Numbered from the stretch's first letter, positions 1 to 8,985 are shown. The stretch: 64,000 bases of DNA from Flavobacterium endophyticum (GCF_003634455.1 NZ_RBLC01000005.1:186001-250000), one strand, 5' to 3'. The notes: generated from the sequence alone by a model not told the origin. Program-made: numbers and translations.

Positions 1-1815
1 TCCGGCTGGAACAATAAATGCAAAGCCGGCTCCAGTTACGTCGCTAGGTCCGTTATTTTTTACGACAACTTGATAGTTCATCGTTTGTCCGATGCTGATA
101 GTTGTCGTTGATGGTGTGATGCTTTCTACTTCCAAGTCGGCAGAAGCAACAATGATATCTAATGTCTTTATGATGACTTCGCCGGGAACAAAACTCCATG
201 TATCCAATGATTTTTCGTTTCCAAAGCTCGAACCTCCATCTCCTGTGTTTCCAGAGCCAGAACTTCCTGAGCTATTTCTTCCCCATCTGTGTCCGTTGCT
301 GTTACTTGAAATACCAGCATTTCCTGAAGCTGTCGGGTTTGATACCGTATTTACATTTCCTCCAGTAACATTCGAATCGTCCCAGTACACCAAGTCTCTG
401 TTCGGAGTAAATAAAGCATAGCTTTCATTCAGCTGCTCGATGATGATACCTCCCGGATTGATTTCCATGTCGATAAAAGGGAAATGCACCTCGGCACCAA
501 AAAGCTGTACCCTGATCTCTCCGATATTGGTATTCGGCGCCAGTACATTGCCTGCTCCGTCTCTTCCATCCCATAAAATAGTATTTGTTCCCGGAGAACA
601 GTTTCCTGTAATGGTTCTGGTCGGGAAATCTCCGATTATTTCAATCCTGAACGTTCCGGCTAGGTTGGAATCAAAACCGATATAGGCTCCTTTGTTCCCC
701 GAAAGGTTAGGCGTTCCTTCTACACCTGTATAGGTCAGGTTAGTGGCTGTAGGCGTTATCACCGCATTCTTAAGCCATGTTGTAGTGCTTGATGACGTAC
801 TTACTGCTTGTATCGCGTTAGCAGGCAAGTCCGCTGCAGGATCTGTATAAAATATCTTATGGGTCACATTATTGGCATCATCTTGGCTTCTAGGATCGTG
901 AACCCTAAAATCAGCGCTTGAAGGACTTGAAATATTCAAACTCTTATAAGATGGTCCTCCTGTGGTATCTAAAAATCCTTTGTTATTTACAAAAAAAGTA
1001 AAACCTACTCCGTTAGAGCCATTATTGGTTACCCTGTAGGCAACTCCATCTCGTGTTAAAACGACAAATTTGCCATAAAAGGCTTTTGCTGATGAAAACA
1101 CTGTTCCTTGTATGTGCAAGTTGAAAACGTTAGAATATACTCTTCCGGAAATCCAAGCCGAGTTAGCCGCATTCCTTACCGATACGTCCCAAGCCGCTAT
1201 CAGTTCCGTATTGTTTCCTTGCGTCCAGGCAGCATCTGCAGCGGTATCGGTAACCCCAGGCGTAGAGCTGCTGGTTTCAGAGCCCGAAGGCAAAAATTCT
1301 ACTTTCCAGATTCCGGCCTGTCCCGCACCTACGGTAACAGTATACGGAAGGTATCGGTTACCTCCTGCTCCCTGTCCCGGATATTGAGGTCCGGCCAGCT
1401 CGCCATTACGGTTCGGTATCTGTCCTGTTGCGGTTGCGGTAGTAAGATACTCTGATCCATTCGGAGCAATCAGCCTGATTCGGCCATTCCCTATATTCTG
1501 GGCACTCGATGCAGCAGCAATAGTCTCTCCAACATTGGCATACACATAGTGCGTCCCCAAGGTCTTGAACGGCCAAGAGTTGATTGTAGTTCCTCCTGCC
1601 GTATAGCTATTGCTGTACAGAAAAGCACGGTTCCCAGTAACTCCCGAAGGATAAAGATCTTTACTCCCGTCTGCATATAGAGACGAAAAGCCGGCAATAG
1701 TCAGAAGGAAACTCAGTAAAAAAACTTTCTTGATTCTTACGGCAGTATCCCTAAACATGACGCTCACCTGTCGGTAGGGCAAGAATCTGCCTTGACAACT
1801 GTAGTTTTTGTTCAT
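1..1815 (-). CDS. Large secreted surface protein, 3' end cut by window edge
   Basis: The frame is open from an ATG at 1815 to the left edge, giving 605 visible residues and no stop. A hydrophobic segment (KKVFLLSFLLTIAGFSSLYA, about residues 25-44) looks like a signal peptide. A second ATG at 1758 (MFRDTAV) would give a more normal signal peptide length and may be the true start. The body is Gly/Ser/Thr/Asn-rich. A stretch ending in TILWDGRDGAGN resembles FlgD-like/Ig folds. The last visible 50 residues (SADLEVESITPSTTTISIGQ onward, with VVVKNNGPSDVTGAGFAF) match the start of a DUF11/CARDB-type repeat. Proteins of this build in Bacteroidota usually carry more such repeats and a T9SS type B tail, but that part is outside the window. 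The role, adhesin or matrix protein, is inferred. It is probably cell-surface. Confidence 0.8.
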   Translation of the reverse strand, partial: MNKNYSCQGRFLPYRQVSVMFRDTAVRIKKVFLLSFLLTIAGFSSLYADGSKDLYPSGVTGNRAFLYSNSYTAGGTTINSWPFKTLGTHYVYANVGETIAAASSAQNIGNGRIRLIAPNGSEYLTTATATGQIPNRNGELAGPQYPGQGAGGNRYLPYTVTVGAGQAGIWKVEFLPSGSETSSSTPGVTDTAADAAWTQGNNTELIAAWDVSVRNAANSAWISGRVYSNVFNLHIQGTVFSSAKAFYGKFVVLTRDGVAYRVTNNGSNGVGFTFFVNNKGFLDTTGGPSYKSLNISSPSSADFRVHDPRSQDDANNVTHKIFYTDPAADLPANAIQAVSTSSSTTTWLKNAVITPTATNLTYTGVEGTPNLSGNKGAYIGFDSNLAGTFRIEIIGDFPTRTITGNCSPGTNTILWDGRDGAGNVLAPNTNIGEIRVQLFGAEVHFPFIDMEINPGGIIIEQLNESYALFTPNRDLVYWDDSNVTGGNVNTVSNPTASGNAGISSNSNGHRWGRNSSGSSGSGNTGDGGSSFGNEKSLDTWSFVPGEVIIKTLDIIVASADLEVESITPSTTTISIGQTMNYQVVVKNNGPSDVTGAGFAFIVPAG

Positions 1816-2034
1816 CGTTATAATTTTAATTATTTATTTGAAAATGAGGGGAAAACGGTTTAATGGTGGTATCGTTTTATAAGCAATCAGCTTAGAAGAG
1901 CATAATTTTTACGCATACACGAATGGATTTGGTTAATAAATAGGTTCAAAGGCAAGCCAGATTGCTAGAGCAACCATGACCGTGCAAATTTCCTTAGTAT
2001 GAACCGTAGGCGTTGTAGATAATAAATACAGCAT

Positions 2035-2054
2035 TTGTAGAATAAATTCTACAA
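2035..2054. promoter_or_regulatory. Palindrome copy 1, operator candidate
   Basis: TTGTAGAAT, then AA, then ATTCTACAA: 9-bp perfect arms around a 2-base centre. A longer perfect version of the same sequence lies at 2951-2974. It sits between the stop of the MIP gene and the surface-protein gene, about 220 bases upstream of the latter's ATG. There is no T-run behind it and the two-base loop is too small for a good terminator, so a protein-binding site is the better reading. Confidence 0.5.
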
Positions 2055-2080
2055 GCCTTGATATTGTTTTAGGCTAGTCT

Positions 2081-2812
2081 CTAATGGACAGGCCTGATAA
2101 AAGTGATGAAGTAAATAATCCCTGCCATGCAGGCACCTGCAAATGGAGAGAGCCAGACGATTACTGCATCCAACATTTCGTGCTTTCTAAAAAGCAGCAG
2201 CTCTCCTGCTGTCATGGCCGGATTCAATGGATAGCTGGTAATCGACAGGTTGACAAAGTTGGCAATGCCTATGGCTATTGCCATAAAAGTTGCCATATAG
2301 AGCCTGCCTTTCTGCAAATACGTCAGGCCTAAAAAAAGCAGCAATACAATAAACATCATTACGCTCTGGCATACCGACGAAAGCATCAGGCTTTCGGGAT
2401 GATGCGGGACAACAGGTGTAGAAAACAGCAAGATAGAATCATTCCTATTATCCGAAAACAAGAAAAAAACAAGCAGCGTAGCCAAGAGACCGCTTATGAT
2501 ATGGGTGCATATATAGACAACCAGCTTGCTAAAACCGATCCGGTTTGCGATAAAAAACCCGACCGAAACGGCAGGATTAAAATGTGATCCCGACACGGAA
2601 TACAGAAAAAAAGTAGTCAAAAAGGTAATGCCTCCGATGGAAAAGCAGGCCAGGATCTGGTTCAAAAAAGCATCCTGAAACCCTACTACAGCCGAAGCCG
2701 CAAGAGCAAAAAATGTCAGCAGAAAAGTTCCTGTAAATTCTGCCAAAAGGCTCCTGAGCTGTATCGTATGGATCGTATTTTTATGCCTATCGGCAAAAGC
2801 AGTCAAACGCAT
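2081..2812 (-). CDS. MIP family channel (aquaporin-like), atypical filter
   Basis: A 243-residue integral membrane protein with about six hydrophobic helices, the usual size for bacterial aquaporins. Both half-helix motifs are present: HFNPAVSVG (N79-P80-A81) and YPLNPAMTAG (N197-P198-A199). In orthodox aquaporins and aquaglyceroporins the second NPA is followed by the arginine of the aromatic/arginine filter (NPAR). Here that position is Met200, so the pore probably has altered selectivity. Substrate (water, glycerol, another small neutral solute) cannot be told from sequence. The gene stands alone on the minus strand, flanked by the palindrome copies, with a hairpin in its 5' leader. Family assignment is firm; function as a water channel is not. 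Confidence 0.88.
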   Translation of the reverse strand: MRLTAFADRHKNTIHTIQLRSLLAEFTGTFLLTFFALAASAVVGFQDAFLNQILACFSIGGITFLTTFFLYSVSGSHFNPAVSVGFFIANRIGFSKLVVYICTHIISGLLATLLVFFLFSDNRNDSILLFSTPVVPHHPESLMLSSVCQSVMMFIVLLLFLGLTYLQKGRLYMATFMAIAIGIANFVNLSITSYPLNPAMTAGELLLFRKHEMLDAVIVWLSPFAGACMAGIIYFITFIRPVH

Positions 2813-2828
2813 ATACTCTAAAAATAAT

Positions 2829-2859
2829 ATGCAAGGGAAAGAAACCCTCTCCCTTGCAT
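2829..2859 (-). promoter_or_regulatory. Leader hairpin upstream of MIP gene
   Basis: Perfect 10-bp arms ATGCAAGGGA (2829-2838) and TCCCTTGCAT (2850-2859) with an 11-base loop, ending 17 bases before the MIP start codon. It lies where the 5' untranslated region would be, so it could affect translation or message stability. No T-run follows. No ligand-binding riboswitch architecture was recognised. Confidence 0.4.
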
Positions 2860-2950
2860 GAAGTAATCAAAACCAATAAAATTAATAGGGCCAAATCTTT
2901 TACTAAATTCCACATTGGCTGTCGAAAAAATTGTGGCTCATATCACTATT

Positions 2951-2974
2951 CTTTGTAGAATTAATTCTACAAAG
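2951..2974. promoter_or_regulatory. Palindrome copy 2, perfect 24 bp, operator candidate
   Basis: CTTTGTAGAATT followed directly by its exact reverse complement. It shares the core TTGTAGAAT/ATTCTACAA with copy 1. It lies between the divergent MIP gene (ATG at 2812) and the sensor kinase gene (ATG at 3074), so it could control either or both. The length and symmetry suit a dimeric regulator. The regulator is not identified. Confidence 0.55.
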
Positions 2975-3073
2975 AAAGCCGGCGTTTCTCATCCTTATCT
3001 TCGTAATATTGGACACTGAACTGCCCCGTTCAGATTAAGATATTATTATGCCACAGATTAATATCTGGTAACG

Positions 3074-6070
3074 ATGCGTTTTCCCAAGCACTTTTTATAC
3101 ATATATCTTATCTCGCTCTTTAGCTCTTCTCCTTTATTTTCACAGCAAGAAAATAGAGATTACGACCTTATATGGCATTCTGCCGACGACAACAGCCTGC
3201 CGCAAAACAGCGTAAAATCGATTATCAAAGACCGTTATGGGTTCTTGTGGCTTTCGACCGAAAACGGACTCGTGCGGTATGACGGAAACAAATTCAAGGT
3301 CTTTAACATCGAGAACCTCAAGGGACTGACCACAAACCGGATCAGCTATTTCAGAGGCACCGTAGCTACCGACAGTATTTATGTGCTCAGCGATTTTGCC
3401 GACTTGATCCTCATCCGAAAGAACAAGCCAGCTATAATTCCCGATAGCAAAATTCCAGAGTCTTTTCGCATCCAAAACCAACTGCTGAAGGGAAAAAGAT
3501 ATTTTATCCACAAAATCTACAAAACCGACAACAGCTACTTTAAGCTTGCTGATGGAACCATTACCGCTTTTACCAGAGACAGCAAGCGCCTTTGGGAAAT
3601 CGCGCACGATCTCGATGCCACGTTCTTTATTTGCGACAACGTACTCTACTCTTATACGGCTAAAAATTTCGTGCGTTTTGAAAACGGGCGGGCCTATTTT
3701 ACTACTATAGAAGGACTCCCGTCCTCAGGCTTTGAGCTGATTCCCAACCAGGTCGCGCAGCAGACTTTCTTTACTTTCAACAATACAGTCTATCTGCTCG
3801 AGAGCCATCAAGGAAAGCTGCAGCTGAAGCCGCTCCTTACCCATTTCGACATCGCCAAGAACAATATCATTTCCTATTATTACGACTTCCAAAATGAGAC
3901 TCTTTATCTCGGGAGCAGTACCAACGGATTGCTTATCGTCAAGAAGAAAAAATTCAAGAGCATCTTGGGCAACAACAAGAATGGCGTGTACTATGCCCAG
4001 ATTCACTATGGCAAGAACAGCTTCCTGACTGCCTCTGGAGAAATATTCAGCGAGCAGGGAGCCCAGAAAAAACTCGTATTCAACATAGAGACCGACAATT
4101 ATACGCTTCTCACCGACAAGCAGGGCAATATATGGACCAAAGACAATAATACGGTCTACAGACTAAATAAAAAGACTCATTTTTCGACCATCGACAAATG
4201 GTTTTTCGAAGACCGCGTCATCCAGCTGTTTGAAACCAAAAAAGGCGAAATGCTGGCCGGAACCGCCATTGTCGGCTCGCCTGATGGCAAGCTCTTTATG
4301 CTAGACACATCCGACCCGAAAAAAAAGCCCAGCTTTAGGCTCTATATGAACCTGCCTTTCAACCCTACCTATATGGCAGAAATTGAAAGCAATATTATCT
4401 GGACAGGATCACATCTGGGATTCCACCGGATTTTTCTAAAGGAGAAAAAGATAGAGAACATCAAAGAGATTTCGAATACCTATGTCCGCAGCATTTATAT
4501 CGGCAAGCCCGACGAAATATGGGTAGCTACCTACGAAAAGGGATTCTTTCTTTACAACCAGTTTACCAAAAAGACCACCCACTTCCCTATCGACAAGAAC
4601 CGCTACCTGCTCTCATCGCACTGCATGATCGAAGACCAGAACGGCTACTTGTGGATAACAACCAACAAGGGGCTCTTTCAGGTATCCAAAAAGAACCTTT
4701 TTGAATATTCGGAGCAGAAAACAAAACACGTCTACTACCAGTATTATGACAAGTCGGACGGATTTTATACCAACGAATTTAACGGCGGCTGCCAGCCTTG
4801 CGGCCTGCGGCTGGAGAACAATTCCATTTCGTTTCCTTCCATGCGGGGCATTGTTCTCTTTTCTCCCGAAAAGATAAAACTGCTCCTGCCCGACAATGAT
4901 ATCTATTTCCAGGAAGCCGAAGTCGACAGCCGCTACCAAGAAATCGGCAACGATACGCTGCAGCTAAAAAATGATTTCGGAAGGCTCAGGCTGTTTATCA
5001 ACAGCCCGTATTACGGAAATCCTAACAACCAGAATATTGAAATCAGGCTGCAGGGACCAATCTCCCAAAATTGGATTCCGCTTAAAGACAACGAGATTTC
5101 CTATACGTCGCTGCCGCACGGCACCTATTATCTTACGGCCCGAAAGCTTACTGGGTTTAACTCCGGCTACAAATACAAGACGCTCACCATACTCGTGCCG
5201 CCAGCCTTCTATGAAACAATCTGGTTTAACATCCTCCTTGTGATCATCGGACTGCTGCTGGTATTCTATACTATAAAGATGAGAATCCGATACATCAGAA
5301 GAAAGAATATCCTTCTGGAGAAAAAAATTGCGGAACAGACTTCCCAGCTCAGGAACACCATCAGCACGCTCAGAAAGACCAAGGAAAACCTCAGCGAAGA
5401 GATCATCAACCACAAAAAACTTATCGGAACCATAACGCACGATATCAAAAGCCCGCTCCGTTTCTTGGCGCTGACCGGAAAGCATGCCTACCAAAATATT
5501 AACGACACTGCTGCGATAGCCGAAGACCTGAAATCGATCTACACCTCATCGTTCCATCTCTTTAATTTTGTAGACAATCTTCTGGAATATACCAAGGTAA
5601 GCAAGCAGGAAAATTCGTCAGACCCCTACAACCTATACGGTCTTGTAGAAGAAAAGATAAAAATATTCCTGAACATTGCGGCGTCCCAAAAAACAGAAAT
5701 AACCAACAGGATTGACCGCAGCAGCATACTGACGACCAACAAGCTCTTGCTTTCTATTATCATCCACAACCTGCTGGATAATGCTGTCAAGAATACCTTA
5801 AATGGCAAGATTAGCTTTACTTCGGGAAGAAAAGGAGAAAACATCTTTATAAAAATCAAGGATACGGGCAAAGGAATACCTCCCGATGTAGTAGCATTCT
5901 ATGCGAATACCAAAAGTACCAAAGCATCAGAAAATGCCAGAAAAACAGGAATGGGACTGCCCATGATCACCGAACTGCTGATTATCCTAAACGGCAGTAT
6001 CGATATTGAAAGCACGCTCGGCAAAGGAACCGAAATCACTATCTGGCTGCAAGAAGAAAAAAGTAGCTAG
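3074..6070 (+). CDS. Sensor histidine kinase with periplasmic Reg_prop propeller
   Basis: 998 residues. An N-terminal signal segment (LYIYLISLFSSSPLFSQ) is followed by about 650 residues of two-component-regulator propeller repeats (YGFLWLSTENGLVRYDG, GYLWITTNKGLFQ and similar), then a Y_Y_Y-type beta module, a membrane helix near residues 716-738, a coiled coil, a dimerisation domain with phospho-acceptor H789 in THDIKSPL, and an ATPase domain with N box (HNLLDNAVKN) and G boxes (DTGKGIP, TGMGLPM). This is the layout of Bacteroidota hybrid two-component sensors, but it lacks the fused receiver and AraC output. The separate NarL-type regulator ends convergently with a 4-base overlap and is the likely partner (inferred). 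The ligand is unknown; relatives often sense glycans. Confidence 0.92.
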   Translation: MRFPKHFLYIYLISLFSSSPLFSQQENRDYDLIWHSADDNSLPQNSVKSIIKDRYGFLWLSTENGLVRYDGNKFKVFNIENLKGLTTNRISYFRGTVATDSIYVLSDFADLILIRKNKPAIIPDSKIPESFRIQNQLLKGKRYFIHKIYKTDNSYFKLADGTITAFTRDSKRLWEIAHDLDATFFICDNVLYSYTAKNFVRFENGRAYFTTIEGLPSSGFELIPNQVAQQTFFTFNNTVYLLESHQGKLQLKPLLTHFDIAKNNIISYYYDFQNETLYLGSSTNGLLIVKKKKFKSILGNNKNGVYYAQIHYGKNSFLTASGEIFSEQGAQKKLVFNIETDNYTLLTDKQGNIWTKDNNTVYRLNKKTHFSTIDKWFFEDRVIQLFETKKGEMLAGTAIVGSPDGKLFMLDTSDPKKKPSFRLYMNLPFNPTYMAEIESNIIWTGSHLGFHRIFLKEKKIENIKEISNTYVRSIYIGKPDEIWVATYEKGFFLYNQFTKKTTHFPIDKNRYLLSSHCMIEDQNGYLWITTNKGLFQVSKKNLFEYSEQKTKHVYYQYYDKSDGFYTNEFNGGCQPCGLRLENNSISFPSMRGIVLFSPEKIKLLLPDNDIYFQEAEVDSRYQEIGNDTLQLKNDFGRLRLFINSPYYGNPNNQNIEIRLQGPISQNWIPLKDNEISYTSLPHGTYYLTARKLTGFNSGYKYKTLTILVPPAFYETIWFNILLVIIGLLLVFYTIKMRIRYIRRKNILLEKKIAEQTSQLRNTISTLRKTKENLSEEIINHKKLIGTITHDIKSPLRFLALTGKHAYQNINDTAAIAEDLKSIYTSSFHLFNFVDNLLEYTKVSKQENSSDPYNLYGLVEEKIKIFLNIAASQKTEITNRIDRSSILTTNKLLLSIIIHNLLDNAVKNTLNGKISFTSGRKGENIFIKIKDTGKGIPPDVVAFYANTKSTKASENARKTGMGLPMITELLIILNGSIDIESTLGKGTEITIWLQEEKSS

Positions 6071-6705
6071 TTATCGTAAATCTTCAGCATCTCGACCAGG
6101 CTGACTACATTATTGATGCGCAGCTTTTCGAAAATCCTATTCTTATAAGTGCTTACCGTTGTCATCTGGATGTTCAGCAGGTTGGCTATTTCCAAGTTCC
6201 CTTCCCCGCGAGCCAAAAGTCCGGCTACCTCGATTTCTCGATCCGACAGGCTTTCTAGAGGATTGATAGGAGTCTTGTGCAAGACATTCTCCAAGATCTT
6301 CTCTTTGACGGCAGCGCTGATGTATTTTCCGGTTTCCATGACCACCTGCACGGCGTTCACGATCTCGCTTTCTGAACTGTGCTTGTTCAAGAAGCCGTTG
6401 GCTCCGGCATGGATATAACGCAGCGCATACTGCTCTTCGTCATAAGCCGAAAACATCAAGATGGTCAGGTCAGGGTGTGATTCCCTGATCTTTTCAATCA
6501 TCTTGGTGCTGTTGCCACCCGGAAGGTTGATATCTAAAAACAATAAGTCAGGGGCATTTTCTTTCAGCTGTGACAATACAGAAGGAAAGCTTTCTGCATG
6601 GTCTACTGAAATCCCTTGAAAGGATTCCTTCAGTATTAAGGAAATTCCATGCCTGACAACGCTGTGGTCGTCAGCTAGTAGTATTTTTTTCAATTCGGTT
6701 ACCAT
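6067..6705 (-). CDS. NarL/FixJ-type response regulator (receiver + LuxR HTH)
   Basis: 212 residues. The receiver domain has acidic pair D12-D13 and phospho-acceptor D58 (LLFLDINLPGG), and conserved Lys in LNKHSS. The C-terminal LuxR-type helix-turn-helix contains LSDREIEVAGLLARGEGNLEIA and TTVSTYKNRIFEKL. It should be a cytoplasmic DNA-binding regulator activated by phosphorylation. Its 3' end overlaps the end of the propeller sensor kinase gene by four bases on the opposite strand, so the two are neighbours but cannot share a transcript. It has its own promoter at 6728-6758. Pairing with that kinase is inferred from proximity. Confidence 0.93.
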   Translation of the reverse strand: MVTELKKILLADDHSVVRHGISLILKESFQGISVDHAESFPSVLSQLKENAPDLLFLDINLPGGNSTKMIEKIRESHPDLTILMFSAYDEEQYALRYIHAGANGFLNKHSSESEIVNAVQVVMETGKYISAAVKEKILENVLHKTPINPLESLSDREIEVAGLLARGEGNLEIANLLNIQMTTVSTYKNRIFEKLRINNVVSLVEMLKIYDN

Positions 6706-6727
6706 GGGGATCGGTCAGTTTACCTGT

Positions 6728-6758
6728 CAAAAATACAATTATTTCGTTGAAAGGCAAA
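6728..6758 (-). promoter_or_regulatory. Promoter for NarL-type regulator
   Basis: On the minus strand TTTG (6755-6758), 19-base spacer, TATTTTTG (6728-6735). This matches the Bacteroidota/Flavobacterium consensus TTG...TAnnTTTG. The -7 box ends 22 bases before the ATG at 6705. Confidence 0.65.
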
Positions 6759-6801
6759 GAGTAAGAAAATTACTTATAAGCGCTTTATGCACAATCTTCC
6801 C

Positions 6802-7503
6802 CTACAAGCCTTCTTTGACAATCATCTTATACCCTATTCCCCTAATGTTCACGATAGAAATGGCATCATCGTCCGCAAAATGCTTTCGTATCTTCGTAAT
6901 AAAGACATCCATGCTCCTCGCATTAAAGAAAGTATCGTCGCCCCACAAGTCTTGAAGCACACGCTGCCTTTGCAGCACATTGTTCTTGTTTAAGATCAAT
7001 TGCAGGATCAATTCGTTTTCCAAATGTGTGAGTACTGTTTTTTTTTCGCCGCTGCTCAGTTCCATACTCGAATGGTCAAAAACATACTTGCCGATCTGGA
7101 ACGTAGTCTGAGCCTGAGGCTCGCTCTTTGAAACCGTCACCCGATTCAGCAGCGCCTTCATCCGTATGATCAATTCTTCAATGCTAAAAGGCTTTTTTAG
7201 ATAATCATTGCCCCCTATCTCAAACCCTTTTACCACATCTTCTGTCAAGGAACGGGCCGTTAGAAAAATCACCGGAATGTTCGGGTCGGTCTTCCGGATC
7301 TCTTTCACAAACGAGTAGCCGTCCAGTCCGGGCATCATGATATCCACAATACAAATATCAAAGATCTTAGCTTTAAACACTTCCAAACCTTTTCTTCCGT
7401 CCAAAATCCATTGAACCGAAAAGCCATTCTTGACCAGCATGTCATTCGTTATTTTGCCTAATGACTCCTCGTCTTCTAGATAAAGTACTTTTATAGTGTC
7501 CAT
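6802..7503 (-). CDS. OmpR/PhoB-type response regulator
   Basis: The ATG at 7503 (MDTIKVLYLEDEES) is chosen because the receiver begins immediately. The frame extends 30 codons further up, but that part lies inside the kinase gene. 233 residues. The receiver has acidic residues E10-D11 and phospho-acceptor D54 (CIVDIMMPGLDG) and Lys in LKKPFS. The winged-helix output domain has typical features: LTHLENELILQLILNKNNVL, RSMDVFITKIRKHF, VNIRGIGYKM. It is the second gene of a kinase-regulator operon: the kinase stop codon is at 7505-7507, one base before this ATG, implying translational coupling. Targets are unknown; the hydrolase genes diverging from the kinase are candidates by position only. Confidence 0.94.
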   Translation of the reverse strand: MDTIKVLYLEDEESLGKITNDMLVKNGFSVQWILDGRKGLEVFKAKIFDICIVDIMMPGLDGYSFVKEIRKTDPNIPVIFLTARSLTEDVVKGFEIGGNDYLKKPFSIEELIIRMKALLNRVTVSKSEPQAQTTFQIGKYVFDHSSMELSSGEKKTVLTHLENELILQLILNKNNVLQRQRVLQDLWGDDTFFNARSMDVFITKIRKHFADDDAISIVNIRGIGYKMIVKEGL

Positions 7504-7504
7504 A

Positions 7505-8881
7505 TTATACAGGTAAGATGATTTCAAATGTAGTTCCCAGATTGTCTTTTGAATCGACCAATTCGATCGTACCGCCATGAAGCGCAACCACATCCTTCAC
7601 ATAGCTCAAGCCAAGCCCATAGCCTTTTACTTTATACTGGTCGCCATTCGGAACTCGAAAATAAGAAGAAAATATCTGATTCTTGTACTTCAGGTCAATT
7701 CCGATTCCATTATCCGAAAAACGAATTGTTGTAAACTTGCCATCTTCTGCCGCCTCAATCAAGATTCGCGCATCCTCAGCAGAATATTTCAGCGAATTGT
7801 CGATCAGGTTCGTAAAGACATTCGTAAAATGCTCCTTGTCTACCGTAACAAAAATAGTATCAGGGATGGTTTCATGCGCCACCACCGCTTTTTTTATGGC
7901 CAATTGCGGTTTTAAGTCCGATACGATACCCTCAACAAAATCACGAAGCTTTACCATCTGGAAATCCATCACCATCTTGCCCTTGCTCAATTTTGCATCG
8001 TTCAAGATCGATTCGGTCATGGCAGAAAGCCTTTTCAGGTCATTCCGCATCAAGCCGATGTATTCCCTTGCCGTTTCCTTGTCATCCAGAATATTATACG
8101 TAGTCAGCGCCTCGGTAGCCGCATACAGCGTAGCCAGCGGAGTCTTGAACTCGTGCGTCATATTGTGCGTGAAATTATCCTTCATCTCCATAAGCCTTCT
8201 TCGCTTGTCGATATTCTTCAGCAAGAAAATCACGGCGCTCACGCAAATCAAAAGATAGAGGAGCGACAGCAGTATCGACCCAAACATCTTGTATAAGATC
8301 ACCTCCATAAGGTTCCTAAAATACAACTGGTAGGTTCTCCCCGAATCAATTTGAGAGACTATCTTTTGAGAATTGTTGTTCGTGTTTTTCCATTTATGTT
8401 GCGGAAAGACCAGCTTGTTTTTTCCTTTTTCAACCAACAATGAAAACTCCAATCCGGGATAAGAAGCATTCATCTCTTTTTTGATATCCAGATAATACGG
8501 CTTGATATCCATCTGAGCCGCATCGTTCTTTTCCATCATCTGGTTCAAGGCATCGGTAGCCTGGTTGTCAAGAAGCTCATCTCCTTCATACGAAATCTTC
8601 ACTTTTATATCTTCTCCTTTTAATGATTTCAAGACATCTGCCAATTTACTGCTGACATTATCCGACAAGCCAGAAGCTGCTCCAGTACCTGCAAGCGCAT
8701 TCAGGTCTTTCTTTAATACCCGAGCCTGAAGGATATTTTCGGCTTCCTTCACAACTAAGATTTTTTGTTCTGCATATACAGAGTACAGCCAATACACCTG
8801 AAAGGTCGCTATCAAGGCAATCGCAATGCCCGCATACAGCCGTATGACCCTATTGCTTATGTTAACTCTTGGTTTTCTCAT
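7505..8881 (-). CDS. Two-component sensor histidine kinase
   Basis: The ATG at 8881 (MRKPRVNISNRV) is preferred over one 39 bases upstream, because it puts the first membrane helix (LYAGIAIALIATFQVYWLYSV) near the N-terminus. 458 residues: helix, periplasmic sensing segment of about 170 residues without a recognised fold, second helix (GSILLSLLYLLICVSAVIFLL), then a dimerisation domain with H243 in THEFKTPLATL, and an ATPase domain with N box (NLIDNSLKYS), DNGIGID, and GYGLGLSYV. It is coupled to the OmpR-type regulator directly downstream. Kinases of this build are common in Bacteroidetes (class resembling envelope-stress or RprX-type sensors). The signal is unknown. Confidence 0.93.
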   Translation of the reverse strand: MRKPRVNISNRVIRLYAGIAIALIATFQVYWLYSVYAEQKILVVKEAENILQARVLKKDLNALAGTGAASGLSDNVSSKLADVLKSLKGEDIKVKISYEGDELLDNQATDALNQMMEKNDAAQMDIKPYYLDIKKEMNASYPGLEFSLLVEKGKNKLVFPQHKWKNTNNNSQKIVSQIDSGRTYQLYFRNLMEVILYKMFGSILLSLLYLLICVSAVIFLLKNIDKRRRLMEMKDNFTHNMTHEFKTPLATLYAATEALTTYNILDDKETAREYIGLMRNDLKRLSAMTESILNDAKLSKGKMVMDFQMVKLRDFVEGIVSDLKPQLAIKKAVVAHETIPDTIFVTVDKEHFTNVFTNLIDNSLKYSAEDARILIEAAEDGKFTTIRFSDNGIGIDLKYKNQIFSSYFRVPNGDQYKVKGYGLGLSYVKDVVALHGGTIELVDSKDNLGTTFEIILPV

Positions 8882-8957
8882 AAAACAAAAATAGATAAAT
8901 AATAAAGATATCGTTTCCACTTAACACTAAATAACAGTATGCAACACCAGATAACTC

Positions 8958-8985
8958 TTTGACGTTCAGATGCGCTATACATTTG
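8958..8985 (+). promoter_or_regulatory. Promoter for first alpha/beta hydrolase gene
   Basis: TTTG (8958-8961), 16-base spacer, TACATTTG (8978-8985), which fits TAnnTTTG. The spacer is slightly short. The start codon at 9065 lies 79 bases beyond the -7 box. Confidence 0.45.

Noticed and set aside
92..685. Two plus-strand frames of 109 and 81 codons
   Set aside because: They lie opposite the open minus-strand surface protein, which has a signal peptide and DUF11 sequence; they are shadows.
3140..3607. 155-codon minus-strand frame
   Set aside because: Antisense to the propeller repeats of the sensor kinase; no domain.
8886..8893. TATTTTTG box on the minus strand next to the kinase ATG at 8881
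   Set aside because: It is five bases from the start codon and has no -33 element, so it would give a leaderless message.
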